Both the position numbers and the translations under genes were made by a program. A stretch of DNA of 64,000 nt from an uncultured Pelagibacteraceae bacterium (GTDB lineage: Bacteria > Pseudomonadota > Alphaproteobacteria > Pelagibacterales > Pelagibacteraceae). Positions 34,649 through 43,896 of the stretch are shown here, piece after piece. Within the stretch, counting starts at the first letter, position 1. Each line of letters starts with the position of its first letter. The stretch covers positions 478,501 to 542,500 of the forward strand of contig CABZOF010000001.1 of NCBI GenBank assembly GCA_902527215.1, given 5' to 3'. The notes below the pieces were generated by a model, which was not told the DNA's origin, made no database searches, and saw nothing but the letters and a program-made list of their open reading frames with translations.

Positions 34649-35722
34649 TTATAATCTAACTCCCGCTCCTTTTAAAAACTTTGCTTTTTCGTCAAGTGGT
34701 AGTCTTGGACTTGCAGGAAGATCTAAATTATCAAATTTTTTGATTTTATACTTTTCAAGACCAACTAGTGCAATCATAGCTGCATTATCCCCACATAATT
34801 TTGGTTCAGGGAAAATTGGTCTAAAATCATTCTTCTTACAAACTTTTATTAATTTTTTTCTGATACCCTTGTTGGCAGCAACACCTCCAGCGATTACAAA
34901 AGTTTTATTTTTCTTTTTGTTTGTCTTTTTGAACTCATCAAATGCTATTTGTGTTTTTACTTCTAAAATTTCTTCAATTGTTTTTTGAAAAGACGCTGCA
35001 AGATCATACTTTTCTTGTTTAGATTTTATAGTACTTGATATCCTTAAAATCGCGGTTTTAAGACCTGCAAATGATAAATTACATCCCCCTTTATTAATAA
35101 TTGGTTTAGGAAGTTTAAATTTATTTGCACTTCCCAGCTTTGCAAAACTTTCTAACTTTGGTCCTCCTGGAAATTCAATACCTAAAAGCTTTGCAGTTTT
35201 GTCAAATGCTTCTCCTAAAGCATCATCAATTGTTGTTCCTAATCTTTTATATTTTCCAAGTCCATTCACACTAAGATATTGCGTATGTCCTCCCGAAATT
35301 AATAATAATAAATATGGGAAATCTAAGCTTGTATTGAGTTTTGGACTTAACGCATGCCCTTCCAGATGGTTTACGCCAATAAAAGGTATATTTAGGCTTG
35401 CAGATAATGCTTTGCCAAAATTTAAACCAACAGTAAGGCAAACAATTAAGCCCGGGCCAGATGTTGAAGCAATTGCAGAAACATCTTTTAAATTCACACC
35501 ACTTTCATTAATTGCTTTTTTCGCAATTAAATCAATTTTTTCAACATGAGATCGTGCTGCAAGCTCAGGAACTACACCTCCAAATTCTTTGTGAATATTA
35601 AATTGACTTGAAACTACGTTAGATAATATTTTTATCTTACCGTTTTTATCTTCTTCTATGATTGATACTGCAGTTTCATCGCAACTTGTCTCAATTCCAA
35701 GGATTATTTTTTTTTCATTCAT
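34649..35722 (-). CDS. tsaD: tRNA N6-adenosine threonylcarbamoyltransferase
   Basis: Transfers the threonylcarbamoyl group to A37 of ANN-decoding tRNAs. The 357-residue protein has ILGIETSCDETAVSI, GVVPELAARSHVE and the metal-binding NHLEGHALSP. LISGGHTQ, TTIDDALGEAFDKTAKLLG and AGGVAANKGIRKKL follow, the full ASKHA-fold set. It is divergent from hemC, with 54 bp between the starts. The order hemC / tsaD is common in alphaproteobacteria. Confidence 0.96.
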   Translation of the reverse strand: MNEKKIILGIETSCDETAVSIIEEDKNGKIKILSNVVSSQFNIHKEFGGVVPELAARSHVEKIDLIAKKAINESGVNLKDVSAIASTSGPGLIVCLTVGLNFGKALSASLNIPFIGVNHLEGHALSPKLNTSLDFPYLLLLISGGHTQYLSVNGLGKYKRLGTTIDDALGEAFDKTAKLLGIEFPGGPKLESFAKLGSANKFKLPKPIINKGGCNLSFAGLKTAILRISSTIKSKQEKYDLAASFQKTIEEILEVKTQIAFDEFKKTNKKKNKTFVIAGGVAANKGIRKKLIKVCKKNDFRPIFPEPKLCGDNAAMIALVGLEKYKIKKFDNLDLPASPRLPLDEKAKFLKGAGVRL

Positions 35723-35776
35723 AAATATTTATAATTAATACAATTAAACTATAAGAATGTAATAAAAATAAGAATT

Positions 35777-36688
35777 ATGAAAAGGGATAAATTTATTATT
35801 GGAACTCGAGGAAGTCAGTTAGCTCAAATTTATACCGAAAAAGTGATAAACGATCTTAAAAAAATTTCATCTACATACATAGAAACAAACAAAATAGTCA
35901 CAACTGGAGATGAAAACCAAAAGGATAGGTTATCAAACATTGGAGGAAAAGGATTATTTTCAAAAAAAATTGAAATAGAATTAATCAATCATAATATTGA
36001 TATAGCTGTTCATGCTTTAAAAGATATGCCATCAATTGAAACAGAGGGGCTAATAACAAATTTTTATTTAAAAAGAAATTCACCCAATGAAATATTTATT
36101 AGCAACGATAATATAAATTTTAAAGACCTTAAACCTAATTCAATAATAGGCACTTCTTCTTACAGAAGAGAATACCAACTAAAAAGTATTAGATCAGATC
36201 TAAATTATAAATTAATAAGAGGTAATGTGGATACTAGGATAAAGAAATTAGAGAATGGAGATTACGATGCAATTCTACTTTCTAAAGCTGGCATTGAAGC
36301 TTTAGGTTTGACAAATAAAATTACACATGAATTTAATACCGAAGAATTAATACCATGTGCTGGACAAGGTATAATTGCTATACAATGTAGAGAAAACGAT
36401 CAAGAAATAATAAATATCCTAGAAAAAATTAATGATGATCAGTCGAGAATAATTGCAAATGCTGAAAGAAAAATCTTAAAAATACTCGAGGGTGATTGTG
36501 ATACAGCAATAGGTGTGTATGCAAAGATCGATAAAGATATTGTAAATATAAAAGCAGAACTCTTTTCAGTAGATGGCAAACAAAGATTTTTTGTTGAAGA
36601 AAGTGAAAATAAAAAAATGGTTAAAGATTTAAGTATTAAGATTGGAGAAAAATTAAAATCAGAGTCAAAGGGATCTTATAAAAGGTAA
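35777..36688 (+). CDS. hemC: hydroxymethylbilane synthase (porphobilinogen deaminase)
   Basis: Polymerises four porphobilinogens to hydroxymethylbilane. The 303-residue protein has IIGTRGSQLAQIYTEKV, GGKGLFSKKIEIEL, HALKDMPS and GTSSYRREYQL. GNVDTRIKKLENGDYDAI, PCAGQGIIAIQC and LEGDCDTAIGVYA complete the set, with Cys241 as the dipyrromethane cofactor site. It begins the rightward hemC-hemD-mscS-yggT-folD run. hemD starts two bases after the stop. Together with hemE and hemH this supplies several steps of haem synthesis in one window. Confidence 0.97.
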   Translation: MKRDKFIIGTRGSQLAQIYTEKVINDLKKISSTYIETNKIVTTGDENQKDRLSNIGGKGLFSKKIEIELINHNIDIAVHALKDMPSIETEGLITNFYLKRNSPNEIFISNDNINFKDLKPNSIIGTSSYRREYQLKSIRSDLNYKLIRGNVDTRIKKLENGDYDAILLSKAGIEALGLTNKITHEFNTEELIPCAGQGIIAIQCRENDQEIINILEKINDDQSRIIANAERKILKILEGDCDTAIGVYAKIDKDIVNIKAELFSVDGKQRFFVEESENKKMVKDLSIKIGEKLKSESKGSYKR

Positions 36689-36689
36689 A

Positions 36690-37388
36690 ATGCATATCTT
36701 ATTAACAAGACCATTAGAAGACAGTAAAGAATTAATATTAAAATTTAGTTCTTTAGGACATAAAGTTTCTCATCTACCTGTAATAAAAGTTAAACCAATT
36801 AAATATGATGAACCTGACTATAACCAATTTAAGGGAATAATATTTACAAGTTCAAATGCGATTAAGAATTTAGATTTAAATAAAGTTGATAAAAAAATTG
36901 AATGTTATTGTGTTGGCTCTGCAACAGAAAAAGTTGCAAAGTCAAACGGTTTTCAAAATATTATCTCTGCGGAAGGAAACGTAAATAATTTAAAAGAATT
37001 AATATTACAAAACTTTGACTCAAAGAATGGATCGCTTCTTTACGTAAGTAGTGAGATAGTTTCGGGTAGGTTAGATAAAGATCTAATTTCTGAAGGTTAT
37101 TCTTTAAAGAGATTGATTAACTATACAGTTTCATCAACTCAAGAAATTAAAGAGGAATTTAGAGAACAATTAAAAGCCTCAATTCCTGATATAATTTATG
37201 TCTACTCAGAAAATAGCGCTAAGAGTTTATTAAATTTACTTAAAAAATATGATCTTTTAGACAATTGGATGGAAACCAACTTGATGTGTATGGGTGAAAA
37301 AGCATCAGCAATTTTAAATGAGATTAAGTGGAAAAAAATTTTTCTATTTAACTCTGGTGAAGAAGAGTTTTTACTATATAAAATTTAG
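36690..37388 (+). CDS. hemD: uroporphyrinogen-III synthase
   Basis: Cyclises hydroxymethylbilane to uroporphyrinogen III with inversion of ring D. The 232-residue two-lobed protein is poorly conserved, as the family is. It shows MHILLTRPLEDS at the start, GIIFTSSNAIKNL, YCVGSATEKVAKSNGF and a later YVYSENSAKSLLNLL, all typical. Its position right after hemC is the strongest support. The product feeds HemE, encoded at the left end of the window. Confidence 0.9.
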   Translation: MHILLTRPLEDSKELILKFSSLGHKVSHLPVIKVKPIKYDEPDYNQFKGIIFTSSNAIKNLDLNKVDKKIECYCVGSATEKVAKSNGFQNIISAEGNVNNLKELILQNFDSKNGSLLYVSSEIVSGRLDKDLISEGYSLKRLINYTVSSTQEIKEEFREQLKASIPDIIYVYSENSAKSLLNLLKKYDLLDNWMETNLMCMGEKASAILNEIKWKKIFLFNSGEEEFLLYKI

Positions 37389-37390
37389 CC

Positions 37391-38476
37391 ATGGGTGTTT
37401 TTGAGAATTTTTCTGGACTTTTTTTGTCTGTATGGAAAAAGGGAATTTTAGGTGTAAACTTTGTTGAGATCTTAATAGGTCTTGGAATATTCTTTATATT
37501 CTTAGTTTTTAGAGGGTTAATTAGCAAATTAATCATTAAAAAATTAGAACTTATTACTAAAAGAACAACAAATAAACTTGATGATACTTTCGTTAAGGCA
37601 ATGGAGGGACCAGCTAGATTTCTTCCAATTGTTCTTGGAGTATTTTTTGCAAGTTACTACATGTCTTTTGCAGAAGATACGAGGTTATTCTTAGACAACG
37701 TAAATAGAACGTTAATTACAATTTTACTTTTTTGGATTATTCACCAAATTATTGAACCAATTTCCTACATACTAAGTGGATTTGATAAGATTTTAACTAG
37801 AGAATTAATTGGCTGGATTATCAAATCATTAAAAATTTTAATTTTAATCTTAGGTGCTGCAGCTGTTTTAGAATTATGGGGAATAAAAATTGGTCCAATT
37901 ATTGCAGGACTTGGTTTATTCGGTGTTGCAGTTGCTTTAGGAGCACAAGATTTATTCAAAAATTTAATATCAGGAATTTTAGTACTTGTTGAAAAAAGAT
38001 TTAAAATGGGTGATTGGATTGAAGTTGAAGGAATAATCGAGGGTGTAGTTGAAAAAATAGGTTTTAGATCAACTGTTATAAGAAAATTTGACAAGTCTTT
38101 AGCAATTATTCCAAATTTCCAGTTTGCAGAGAATGCTGTAATTAATAAAAGTCAAATTACAAATTGGAGAATTAGTTGGACGATAACACTTCAGTATGAC
38201 TCTACCGTTGAACAATTAAAAACAATACGAAATGAGATAGAAGACTTTATAAATAGTTCAGAAGATTATGATATTAAAGTTGGTGTTTCTGTTAGGGTTG
38301 ATAAATTTGCTGACAGCTCAATAGATATGTATGTAAGATGTTACACAAAAACAAATAGTTGGAGCGAGATGTTGTTGGTTAAAGAAAGGCTGGCTATTAA
38401 AATTAAAGAAATTGTTGAGGGTAACAAAGCATCTTTTGCTTTCCCAAGCACTTCAGTATATGTAGAAAAGAAATGA
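37391..38476 (+). CDS. MscS-family mechanosensitive ion channel
   Basis: Predicted membrane channel relieving turgor on osmotic downshock. The 361 residues include about four to five hydrophobic segments. The pore helix region reads IIAGLGLFGVAVALGAQDLFKNLISGIL, with the alternating Gly/Ala pattern of MscS TM3. The beta domain KMGDWIEVEGIIEGVVEKIGFRSTVIR and IPNFQFAENAVINKS follow. All are family hallmarks. It begins three bases after hemD and overlaps yggT by four bases. Salinity-related regulation is plausible but not visible. Confidence 0.93.
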   Translation: MGVFENFSGLFLSVWKKGILGVNFVEILIGLGIFFIFLVFRGLISKLIIKKLELITKRTTNKLDDTFVKAMEGPARFLPIVLGVFFASYYMSFAEDTRLFLDNVNRTLITILLFWIIHQIIEPISYILSGFDKILTRELIGWIIKSLKILILILGAAAVLELWGIKIGPIIAGLGLFGVAVALGAQDLFKNLISGILVLVEKRFKMGDWIEVEGIIEGVVEKIGFRSTVIRKFDKSLAIIPNFQFAENAVINKSQITNWRISWTITLQYDSTVEQLKTIRNEIEDFINSSEDYDIKVGVSVRVDKFADSSIDMYVRCYTKTNSWSEMLLVKERLAIKIKEIVEGNKASFAFPSTSVYVEKK

Positions 38477-38763
38477 TAGCTATTTTTTACTTAGCTTTAC
38501 AATTATTAAAATTGTATTCTTATGTAGTAATCGCTAACGTTGTTATAAGTTGGTTAATAGCTTTTAATGTCTTAAATACTTCAAATAGATTTGTTTATTC
38601 AATATTAGAGTTTACTTATAAGCTCACTGATCCAATACTTAATAAAATAAGGGGTTTTTTGCCAAGTCTTGGTGCTTTTGATATATCACCAATCATTCTT
38701 CTTTTGTTGATCTGGTTTGTAGAAATGTGTATGAAACTCTACATAGCACCACTTATTTTTTAA
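38473..38763 (+). CDS. yggT: YggT family membrane protein
   Basis: Small two-segment inner-membrane protein of unclear function; some members complement potassium or osmotic defects. The 96 residues show a first membrane segment with YVVIANVVISWLIAFNV, then the conserved loop YKLTDPILNKIRGFLPSLGAFDISPI, and a second segment LLLLIWFVEM. The loop motif (xxDPxLxxIRxxxP) is diagnostic. It is coupled to the mechanosensitive channel by a four-base overlap, so a shared osmotic role is possible. folD follows within five bases. Confidence 0.92.
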   Translation: MIAIFYLALQLLKLYSYVVIANVVISWLIAFNVLNTSNRFVYSILEFTYKLTDPILNKIRGFLPSLGAFDISPIILLLLIWFVEMCMKLYIAPLIF

Positions 38764-38768
38764 TAATC

Positions 38769-39617
38769 ATGATTTTAATAGACGGAAAAAAACAATCGGC
38801 TGAACTTAGAGAAGAATTAAAAACAGAAGTAGATGGCCTGAGAGAAAAATACAACAAAGTTCCTGGTCTTACAGTGATATTAATTGGAGATTTGGCTCCA
38901 AGTCAGATTTATGTAAGAAATAAAGAAAAATCAGCAACGCAAGTTGGTTTAAAATCTGAAGTTATAAAATACCCAGATACTGTAGATGAAAAAACAGTCT
39001 TAGATAAAATTGAAGAACTTAATAAAGATGAAACTGTTTCAGGGATTTTGGTTCAATTGCCACTCCCAAAACATATTAGCAAGCAACACGTTATAGAAAC
39101 TATTTCACCACATAAAGATGTTGATGGTTTACATCCTATGAATGTTGGTAACCTTTCATCTGGATATCAAGGTTCAATTCCTTGTACACCTCTTGGGTGT
39201 TACTATTTATTAAAAAAAATAGAACCTAACTTAACAGGGAAAAAAGCTGTAATGATTGGGCGGTCAAACTTGAATGGTAAAGCGATGGCACAGCTATTAC
39301 TTCAAGAAGATTGTACAGTTACAATTACTCACTCAAAAACCAAAGACCTTCAGCATGAATGTTTAGAGGCAGATGTTATTGTGGCTGCGGTTGGGATACC
39401 TGAACTTATAAAAGGTAATTGGGTGAAAAAAGATGCAATTGTTATTGATGTTGGAATAAACAAAACAGAAAATGGTCTGGTAGGCGATGTTGATTTTGAA
39501 GAGGTTTCAAAAGTTGCAAAAGCTTTAACTCCAGTCCCAGGAGGAGTTGGACCAATGACAATTGCTTGTTTGTTAAAAAATACAATTGAGTGTTTCAAAA
39601 GAACCTTAAACAACTAA
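38769..39617 (+). CDS. folD: methylenetetrahydrofolate dehydrogenase / methenyltetrahydrofolate cyclohydrolase
   Basis: Bifunctional enzyme linking methylene-, methenyl- and formyl-tetrahydrofolate, and source of 10-formyl-THF for PurH. The 282 residues have PGLTVILIGDLAPSQIYVRNK with the catalytic Tyr and Lys. GILVQLPLPKHI, KDVDGLHPMNVG, PCTPLGCYYLL and VIGRSNLNGKAMAQLLL follow, then the C-terminal PVPGGVGPMTIACLL. I start at the ATG at 38769, since a start at 38727 would overlap yggT and add unrelated residues. It is the last clear member of the hemC operon. Confidence 0.96.
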   Translation: MILIDGKKQSAELREELKTEVDGLREKYNKVPGLTVILIGDLAPSQIYVRNKEKSATQVGLKSEVIKYPDTVDEKTVLDKIEELNKDETVSGILVQLPLPKHISKQHVIETISPHKDVDGLHPMNVGNLSSGYQGSIPCTPLGCYYLLKKIEPNLTGKKAVMIGRSNLNGKAMAQLLLQEDCTVTITHSKTKDLQHECLEADVIVAAVGIPELIKGNWVKKDAIVIDVGINKTENGLVGDVDFEEVSKVAKALTPVPGGVGPMTIACLLKNTIECFKRTLNN

Positions 39618-39620
39618 AGA

Positions 39621-40682
39621 TTGTTGCCAAAGTTAACAATTTTAATTGTTATATTTTTTATCTATAATTCCTTTACATTAGCTATGGAAAAAATACCTTA
39701 TCATCATTTACCAGACGGTAGTTTTAGAAATCCTGAAGGATCTCCAGAACGAAACTCAAATTTTAAGTGGTCATTTAAAATATTTAATAAGGAAAAGAAA
39801 AAACTTGATATGGCTATTCCCGAGGATCACGCTATTGAAAAACAAAAAGTACTTTCAGATTTAGAAAATCTGAAAAATGACGATTATGTTGGCTGGATAG
39901 GACATGCAACCTTCTTAATTAAGCTTGGAAATACAACAATAATAACTGATCCAGTATTTTCAAAAAATGCAGGACCTTTAATTTTTGGTCCAAAAAGATT
40001 TACCAAAACAGCCTTAAACTTAAATGAACTTCCAAAAACTGATTTATTTCTTCTAACACATAATCACTATGATCACCAAGATATGAGAACAATAAGAAAA
40101 TTTCCTTTTAAAGATGCAAAGGTTCTACTTCCTTTAAGACTTGGAAAATATTTTACAAGAAACAAATATAAAGATGTGAACGAAATGGATTGGTATGATA
40201 AAATTAAGGTTAATGAGGATTTAAAAGTAATATTAGTTCCTGCAGTGCATTGGTCAAAAAGAAGTTTGACAGATACTAACAAAACATTGTGGGGAAATTT
40301 TTTAATCGAATATAAAAATAAAAAAATACTTTTTGCATGTGATACTGGTGTAGGAAATATTTATAAAGAATTAGGTGAAAAATATGGGCCTATTGATTTA
40401 ACTTTTATTAATATTGGTGCTTATAATTTTTATCCATTATCTCCAAATAAAGATAAATCTTCTTATCATACTAATCCCGAAGAGGCTCTTAGCATCGCCA
40501 GAGATCTAAAAAGCAAAAAAGTATTAGGAATGCATTGGGGAACTTTCGTTTTATCTTTAGAGCCAATAATGGAACCACCGGTTAGATTTAAAGATAATGC
40601 AGAAAAATATGGTTTTAAAAAAGAAGATGCAATTATTTTTAAAATTGGTGAATTTCAGTCTTTAAAAAGTTTAGGAATTTAA
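39621..40682 (+). CDS. exported metallo-beta-lactamase-fold hydrolase (NAPE-PLD/UlaG-like)
   Basis: The 353-residue product has the zinc-binding motif THNHYDHQD (His147, His149, Asp151, His152), a preceding WIGHATFLIKLGNTTIITDPVF, later ACDTGVG, and a final MHWGTF. That is the layout of NAPE-phospholipase-D-like and UlaG-like proteins. It begins with a hydrophobic signal-like segment (LTILIVIFFIYNSFTLA), implying export, unusual for UlaG types. The start is TTG at 39621 (or 39624), three bases after folD; the first ATG lies after the signal segment. Substrate unknown; a phosphodiester lipid is possible. Confidence 0.82.
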   Translation: MLPKLTILIVIFFIYNSFTLAMEKIPYHHLPDGSFRNPEGSPERNSNFKWSFKIFNKEKKKLDMAIPEDHAIEKQKVLSDLENLKNDDYVGWIGHATFLIKLGNTTIITDPVFSKNAGPLIFGPKRFTKTALNLNELPKTDLFLLTHNHYDHQDMRTIRKFPFKDAKVLLPLRLGKYFTRNKYKDVNEMDWYDKIKVNEDLKVILVPAVHWSKRSLTDTNKTLWGNFLIEYKNKKILFACDTGVGNIYKELGEKYGPIDLTFINIGAYNFYPLSPNKDKSSYHTNPEEALSIARDLKSKKVLGMHWGTFVLSLEPIMEPPVRFKDNAEKYGFKKEDAIIFKIGEFQSLKSLGI

Positions 40683-40926
40683 CAACAGCCGCAAGTTTTT
40701 TTGGCTTGCTTTTTTCTTCTTTTAATAACTCTGTTTCAGCTTTTGCTATTTCTAACTCTTTTGCACTTTCTTCAAGTGTAATTTTTTCTTGTAAAAGTTT
40801 ATTTTCAAAATATGCATAAAGAGATTTAAACCCTAGCTTAGATGCTTTTTTTTCTTCGTAATTTTTTCTACCTTTTAAATTATCAATTATTTCTAATATT
40901 TGTGGGTTTTGTATATCATTTTTATC
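40679..40926 (-). pseudogene. broken small gene with a C-terminal TCGCC motif
   Basis: On the minus strand a frame without ATG/GTG/TTG opens at 40926 after an in-frame TGA and reads NPQILEIIDNLKGRKNYEEK. It continues through a Lys/Glu-rich helix to SKPKK. There, at a 7-adenine run (about 40692-40698), it departs. One extra base would give KKTCGCC followed by TAA at 40679, overlapping the hydrolase stop. As written the frame runs on into antisense of the hydrolase gene. Both ends look damaged: no usable start and a frameshift. The coherent composition and Cys-rich end indicate a former or mis-sequenced gene of about 80 residues. Confidence 0.55.
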
Positions 40927-40958
40927 TCATAAATTAAAAAAATTTCAATTACAATTTA

Positions 40959-42098
40959 TTAAAGGTTTTCAACTATTTTAGGAATATATTTTTTAAAGTT
41001 AAAAAAACCTTTGTTACAAAACTTCCATGAATTTTGATCTAATTTTCTATAAAGAAACTGAATATTTTTTAGTGAGTTTTGATTTATGTAATCTAAATTT
41101 TCTCCAACAGTTGGATAAAGGCAGTAACAACTTTCTAAGTTTTTAGTTTCATTTATATCAATAATCTCACAATTAATTGATTTTTCCTCTAACCTTTTCT
41201 TTTGTTCCTCAATTAAACTAGCCTTAAAATTTACTACATTTTCACTAAGCTGAATATTTCTATTTTCATTTTTATTTTCAATAAGAAGAATTTTTTTGAA
41301 TTTTTGAATTGCAAAGTCAGTGATTTCAAATGCTAAGTTATTTTCAAAAACTAGTAAGTTTTTCTCTTCAATATTTATCGGATTTTCAAAATTTTTATGA
41401 AGAATAGTATAATTTTTATCACTTATTATTGGGGGTGCATTTTCATTAAGTTTTATATTTTCAAATCTATTATTTGTAAATTTTTTTATATTCCATTCAC
41501 TTGCAAGATAATGTTTTCCTTGAGTTTGAATACCTGCAACCCAACGCCAACCTAAAGTATTTGATGCAGTATCACCATCATACAAGTGTTGCATAAAAAA
41601 TTCCGCACCAAGTTGCCAAGGTAGGTCTAGTGTAAATATCCAAATGCTGGCAAACCACATTCTGGTATGATTATGTAAATAATTATAAGTCTTTAATTCA
41701 TTTATCCACTCATTAAAACATTCAATGTTAGTTTTACCTTCAATGGCATTTAAGTAACTTTTATTATCTTTAAACTCTTCTTTTATTCTTTTTAAATCTA
41801 ATAAATAATCATCCCATACTCCAGATCGTAGTTCCATCCATCCTTTCCAATAAGTTCTCCATAGAACTTCTTGAATAAATTTTTCATTTTTTGAAAAAGA
41901 AAATTTCTCCAGTGACTTACTAATCACCTCCTTTTCATTAATTACCCCGTGTGTTATGTATGGTGATAGGCAAGATGTATTAGATCTTTTATCAGGACCA
42001 AAGTCAAAATTTCTTAGTTTTGAATAATCTTCTAAATTTTTCTCAATGAAGATATTGAGATTTTCAATAGCTGTTTGTCTTGTTGGTTTTAAATTCAT
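40959..42098 (-). CDS. photolyase/cryptochrome FAD-domain protein with the FAD domain first
   Basis: The first about 210 of 379 residues match the helical FAD-binding domain of photolyases. They include PTRQTAIENLNIF, CLSPYITHGVI, EVLWRTYWKGWME, NHTRMWFASIWIFTL, and then YDGDTASNTLGWRWVAG. The usual N-terminal antenna domain is absent. After the FAD domain come about 165 residues with alternating strands and helices (NLLVFENNLAFEI, KKILLIE, KKRLEEKSINCEIID) that loosely recall an alpha/beta antenna fold. It may repair DNA or sense light; the residues shown do not decide. It is a stand-alone leftward gene upstream of the broken TCGCC gene. Confidence 0.8.
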   Translation of the reverse strand: MNLKPTRQTAIENLNIFIEKNLEDYSKLRNFDFGPDKRSNTSCLSPYITHGVINEKEVISKSLEKFSFSKNEKFIQEVLWRTYWKGWMELRSGVWDDYLLDLKRIKEEFKDNKSYLNAIEGKTNIECFNEWINELKTYNYLHNHTRMWFASIWIFTLDLPWQLGAEFFMQHLYDGDTASNTLGWRWVAGIQTQGKHYLASEWNIKKFTNNRFENIKLNENAPPIISDKNYTILHKNFENPINIEEKNLLVFENNLAFEITDFAIQKFKKILLIENKNENRNIQLSENVVNFKASLIEEQKKRLEEKSINCEIIDINETKNLESCYCLYPTVGENLDYINQNSLKNIQFLYRKLDQNSWKFCNKGFFNFKKYIPKIVENL

Positions 42099-42198
42099 AA
42101 TTTTTAATTTTATTTTTAATAATTTAAATTTGAAAAATGTAAAGAGCTCAAAAAAACTTAACTGGAGACCATTATTATTGGAAAATAATTTCTTTATT

Positions 42199-43383
42199 TT
42201 ACCTTAATTTTTTCTTATGAAAATTAATAAATCTTTCAACGTTTGATTTATTGAAAGTTTTATTTTCCTCGAAAGAGACTTTTTTCATTGAGTAAGCATT
42301 ACTGGAAGTTTGTCTCGATTGAATTGTAATATTTCCTTTATAAAGTTTTAGTTTAACAGATCCATTTACTTTATTTCTTTTTAGATCAACTATTTTTTGA
42401 AGTTTAAATCTTTCATTTGAATACCAATAACCATTATAAACAAGCTCTGCATACCTTGGCATAACCTCATCTTTTTTATGCATTGTATTTTTGTCCAGAG
42501 TAACAGATTCTATTGCTCTGTGTGCCACAAGCAATAATGTTCCTCCAGGAGTTTCATAAACTCCTCTAGACTTTATTCCAATAAATCTATTCTCGACTAA
42601 ATCCACTCTTCCTATTCCATTTCTTCCAGCTAATAGATTTAATTTATCCAAAACTTTTGCTGGAGATAATTTTTTTCCATTTAAACCAACAGGGTCACCA
42701 TTTTTGTAATTAATAGTAATAAAGCTTGGTTTATTTGGAGCCTTTTCAGGAGAAGTTGTCCTTTGAAAAATAAATTCAGGTGCAGAATTTTTAGGATTTT
42801 CTAAAACTTTTCCCTCTGTTGAAGTATGAAATAAATTATCATCAACTGAGAAAGGTGGTGCACCTTTTTTATCTTTTGGAATTGATATTCCATGTTTTTT
42901 TGCATAATTGATTAGATCTGTTCTTGATTTTAATTTCCAAATTCTCCATGGCGCAATTATTTTAATTTTAGGACCAAAGTAATGATATCCTAGTTCAAAT
43001 CTCACCTGGTCGTTTCCTTTTCCTGTTGACCCATGTGAGACAGCATAAGCATTAAATTTTTTAGCAACTCTAATTTGATCTTTTGCAATTAATGGTCTAG
43101 CAATCGATGTCCCTAATAAATAAACACCTTCATAAAGAGCATGACCTCTAATCATTGGATATACATAATCTTTAACAAAAATATTTTTTAAATCTTGGAT
43201 TATTATTTTTTTTACACCTAGTTTTTTTGCATTCTTTATTATTTTTTTTCTGTCCATTTCCTGCCCAACATCAGCAGTGTAGGCTATAACTTCAGCATCG
43301 TAATTTTCTTGAAGCCATTTAAGAATGATAGACGTATCCAAACCACCTGAATAGGCGAGTACAATCTTCTTTTGTCTTTTCAT
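42199..43383 (-). CDS. argG: argininosuccinate synthase
   Basis: Condenses citrulline and aspartate with ATP, the penultimate step of arginine synthesis. The 394-residue protein has the pyrophosphatase loop AYSGGLDTS (residues 10-18), then AYTADVGQEMD and SHGSTGKGNDQVRFELG. IIAPWR, a PFSVDDNLFHTSTEG stretch and GRNGIGRVDLVENRFIGIKSRGVYE complete the set. Family length is usual. It lies one base downstream of the IalB-like gene on the same strand. A 100-bp AT-rich gap separates it from the photolyase-like gene; no terminator is obvious in it. Confidence 0.97.
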   Translation of the reverse strand: MKRQKKIVLAYSGGLDTSIILKWLQENYDAEVIAYTADVGQEMDRKKIIKNAKKLGVKKIIIQDLKNIFVKDYVYPMIRGHALYEGVYLLGTSIARPLIAKDQIRVAKKFNAYAVSHGSTGKGNDQVRFELGYHYFGPKIKIIAPWRIWKLKSRTDLINYAKKHGISIPKDKKGAPPFSVDDNLFHTSTEGKVLENPKNSAPEFIFQRTTSPEKAPNKPSFITINYKNGDPVGLNGKKLSPAKVLDKLNLLAGRNGIGRVDLVENRFIGIKSRGVYETPGGTLLLVAHRAIESVTLDKNTMHKKDEVMPRYAELVYNGYWYSNERFKLQKIVDLKRNKVNGSVKLKLYKGNITIQSRQTSSNAYSMKKVSFEENKTFNKSNVERFINFHKKKLR

Positions 43384-43896
43384 TTAAGTGCAGCTTTTTT
43401 TTGCAGCGTTATAAGCTTTTGTAAAACCCATTAAAGAATAGTCATCAGTAGTTTGAGTACCACTTTGTTTATAAGCAGTTATCATTAGTCTAGATGCCTT
43501 TTTCATTCTTTTAATTATTTTTTGTTCTGTTTTTCCACTTGAAATCCAAGCAAATTTATTTTGTGGTAAATCAAATTCAAATTTAGATTTACCCGATGTG
43601 GCTAAAATAGTATTTTGTGGATTAAAATCGTAACCAGATGTTATGCTCACTTCATCTGAAATCTTGTCTTCAGGTCTAAATGAAACAAATATTCTAGCCT
43701 CTCTATTACTTGCTTTAGGTGATTGTCTAACTGGAACCGAATAAGCAAAACAGATTTTTCCAGTTTCATTAAAAACTGCAACTGCATTCCAATCTTTAAA
43801 TGTACCTAATTTTGTTAAATCCTCAGACTGAGCCAAGGTTATTGAAAATACAGATAATATTAGTGTTTTTACAAATATTCTTTTAATTATGGACAT
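43384..43896 (-). CDS. invasion-associated locus B (IalB) family periplasmic protein
   Basis: IalB-family proteins are exported proteins widespread in alphaproteobacteria; the name comes from Bartonella and does not imply pathogenicity. The 170-residue precursor has a signal peptide of about 24 residues (KTLILSVFSITLAQS). A mature domain follows, with FKDWNAVAVFNETGKICFAYSVP and EARIFVSFRPEDKISDEVSI. The FAWISSGKTEQKIIKRMKKAS and C-terminal SLMGFTKAYNAAKKSC also fit. Two cysteines (in GKICFA and the final Cys) could form a disulfide. It overlaps the aldo/keto reductase by 10 bp. Function unknown. Confidence 0.85.
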   Translation of the reverse strand: MSIIKRIFVKTLILSVFSITLAQSEDLTKLGTFKDWNAVAVFNETGKICFAYSVPVRQSPKASNREARIFVSFRPEDKISDEVSITSGYDFNPQNTILATSGKSKFEFDLPQNKFAWISSGKTEQKIIKRMKKASRLMITAYKQSGTQTTDDYSLMGFTKAYNAAKKSCT

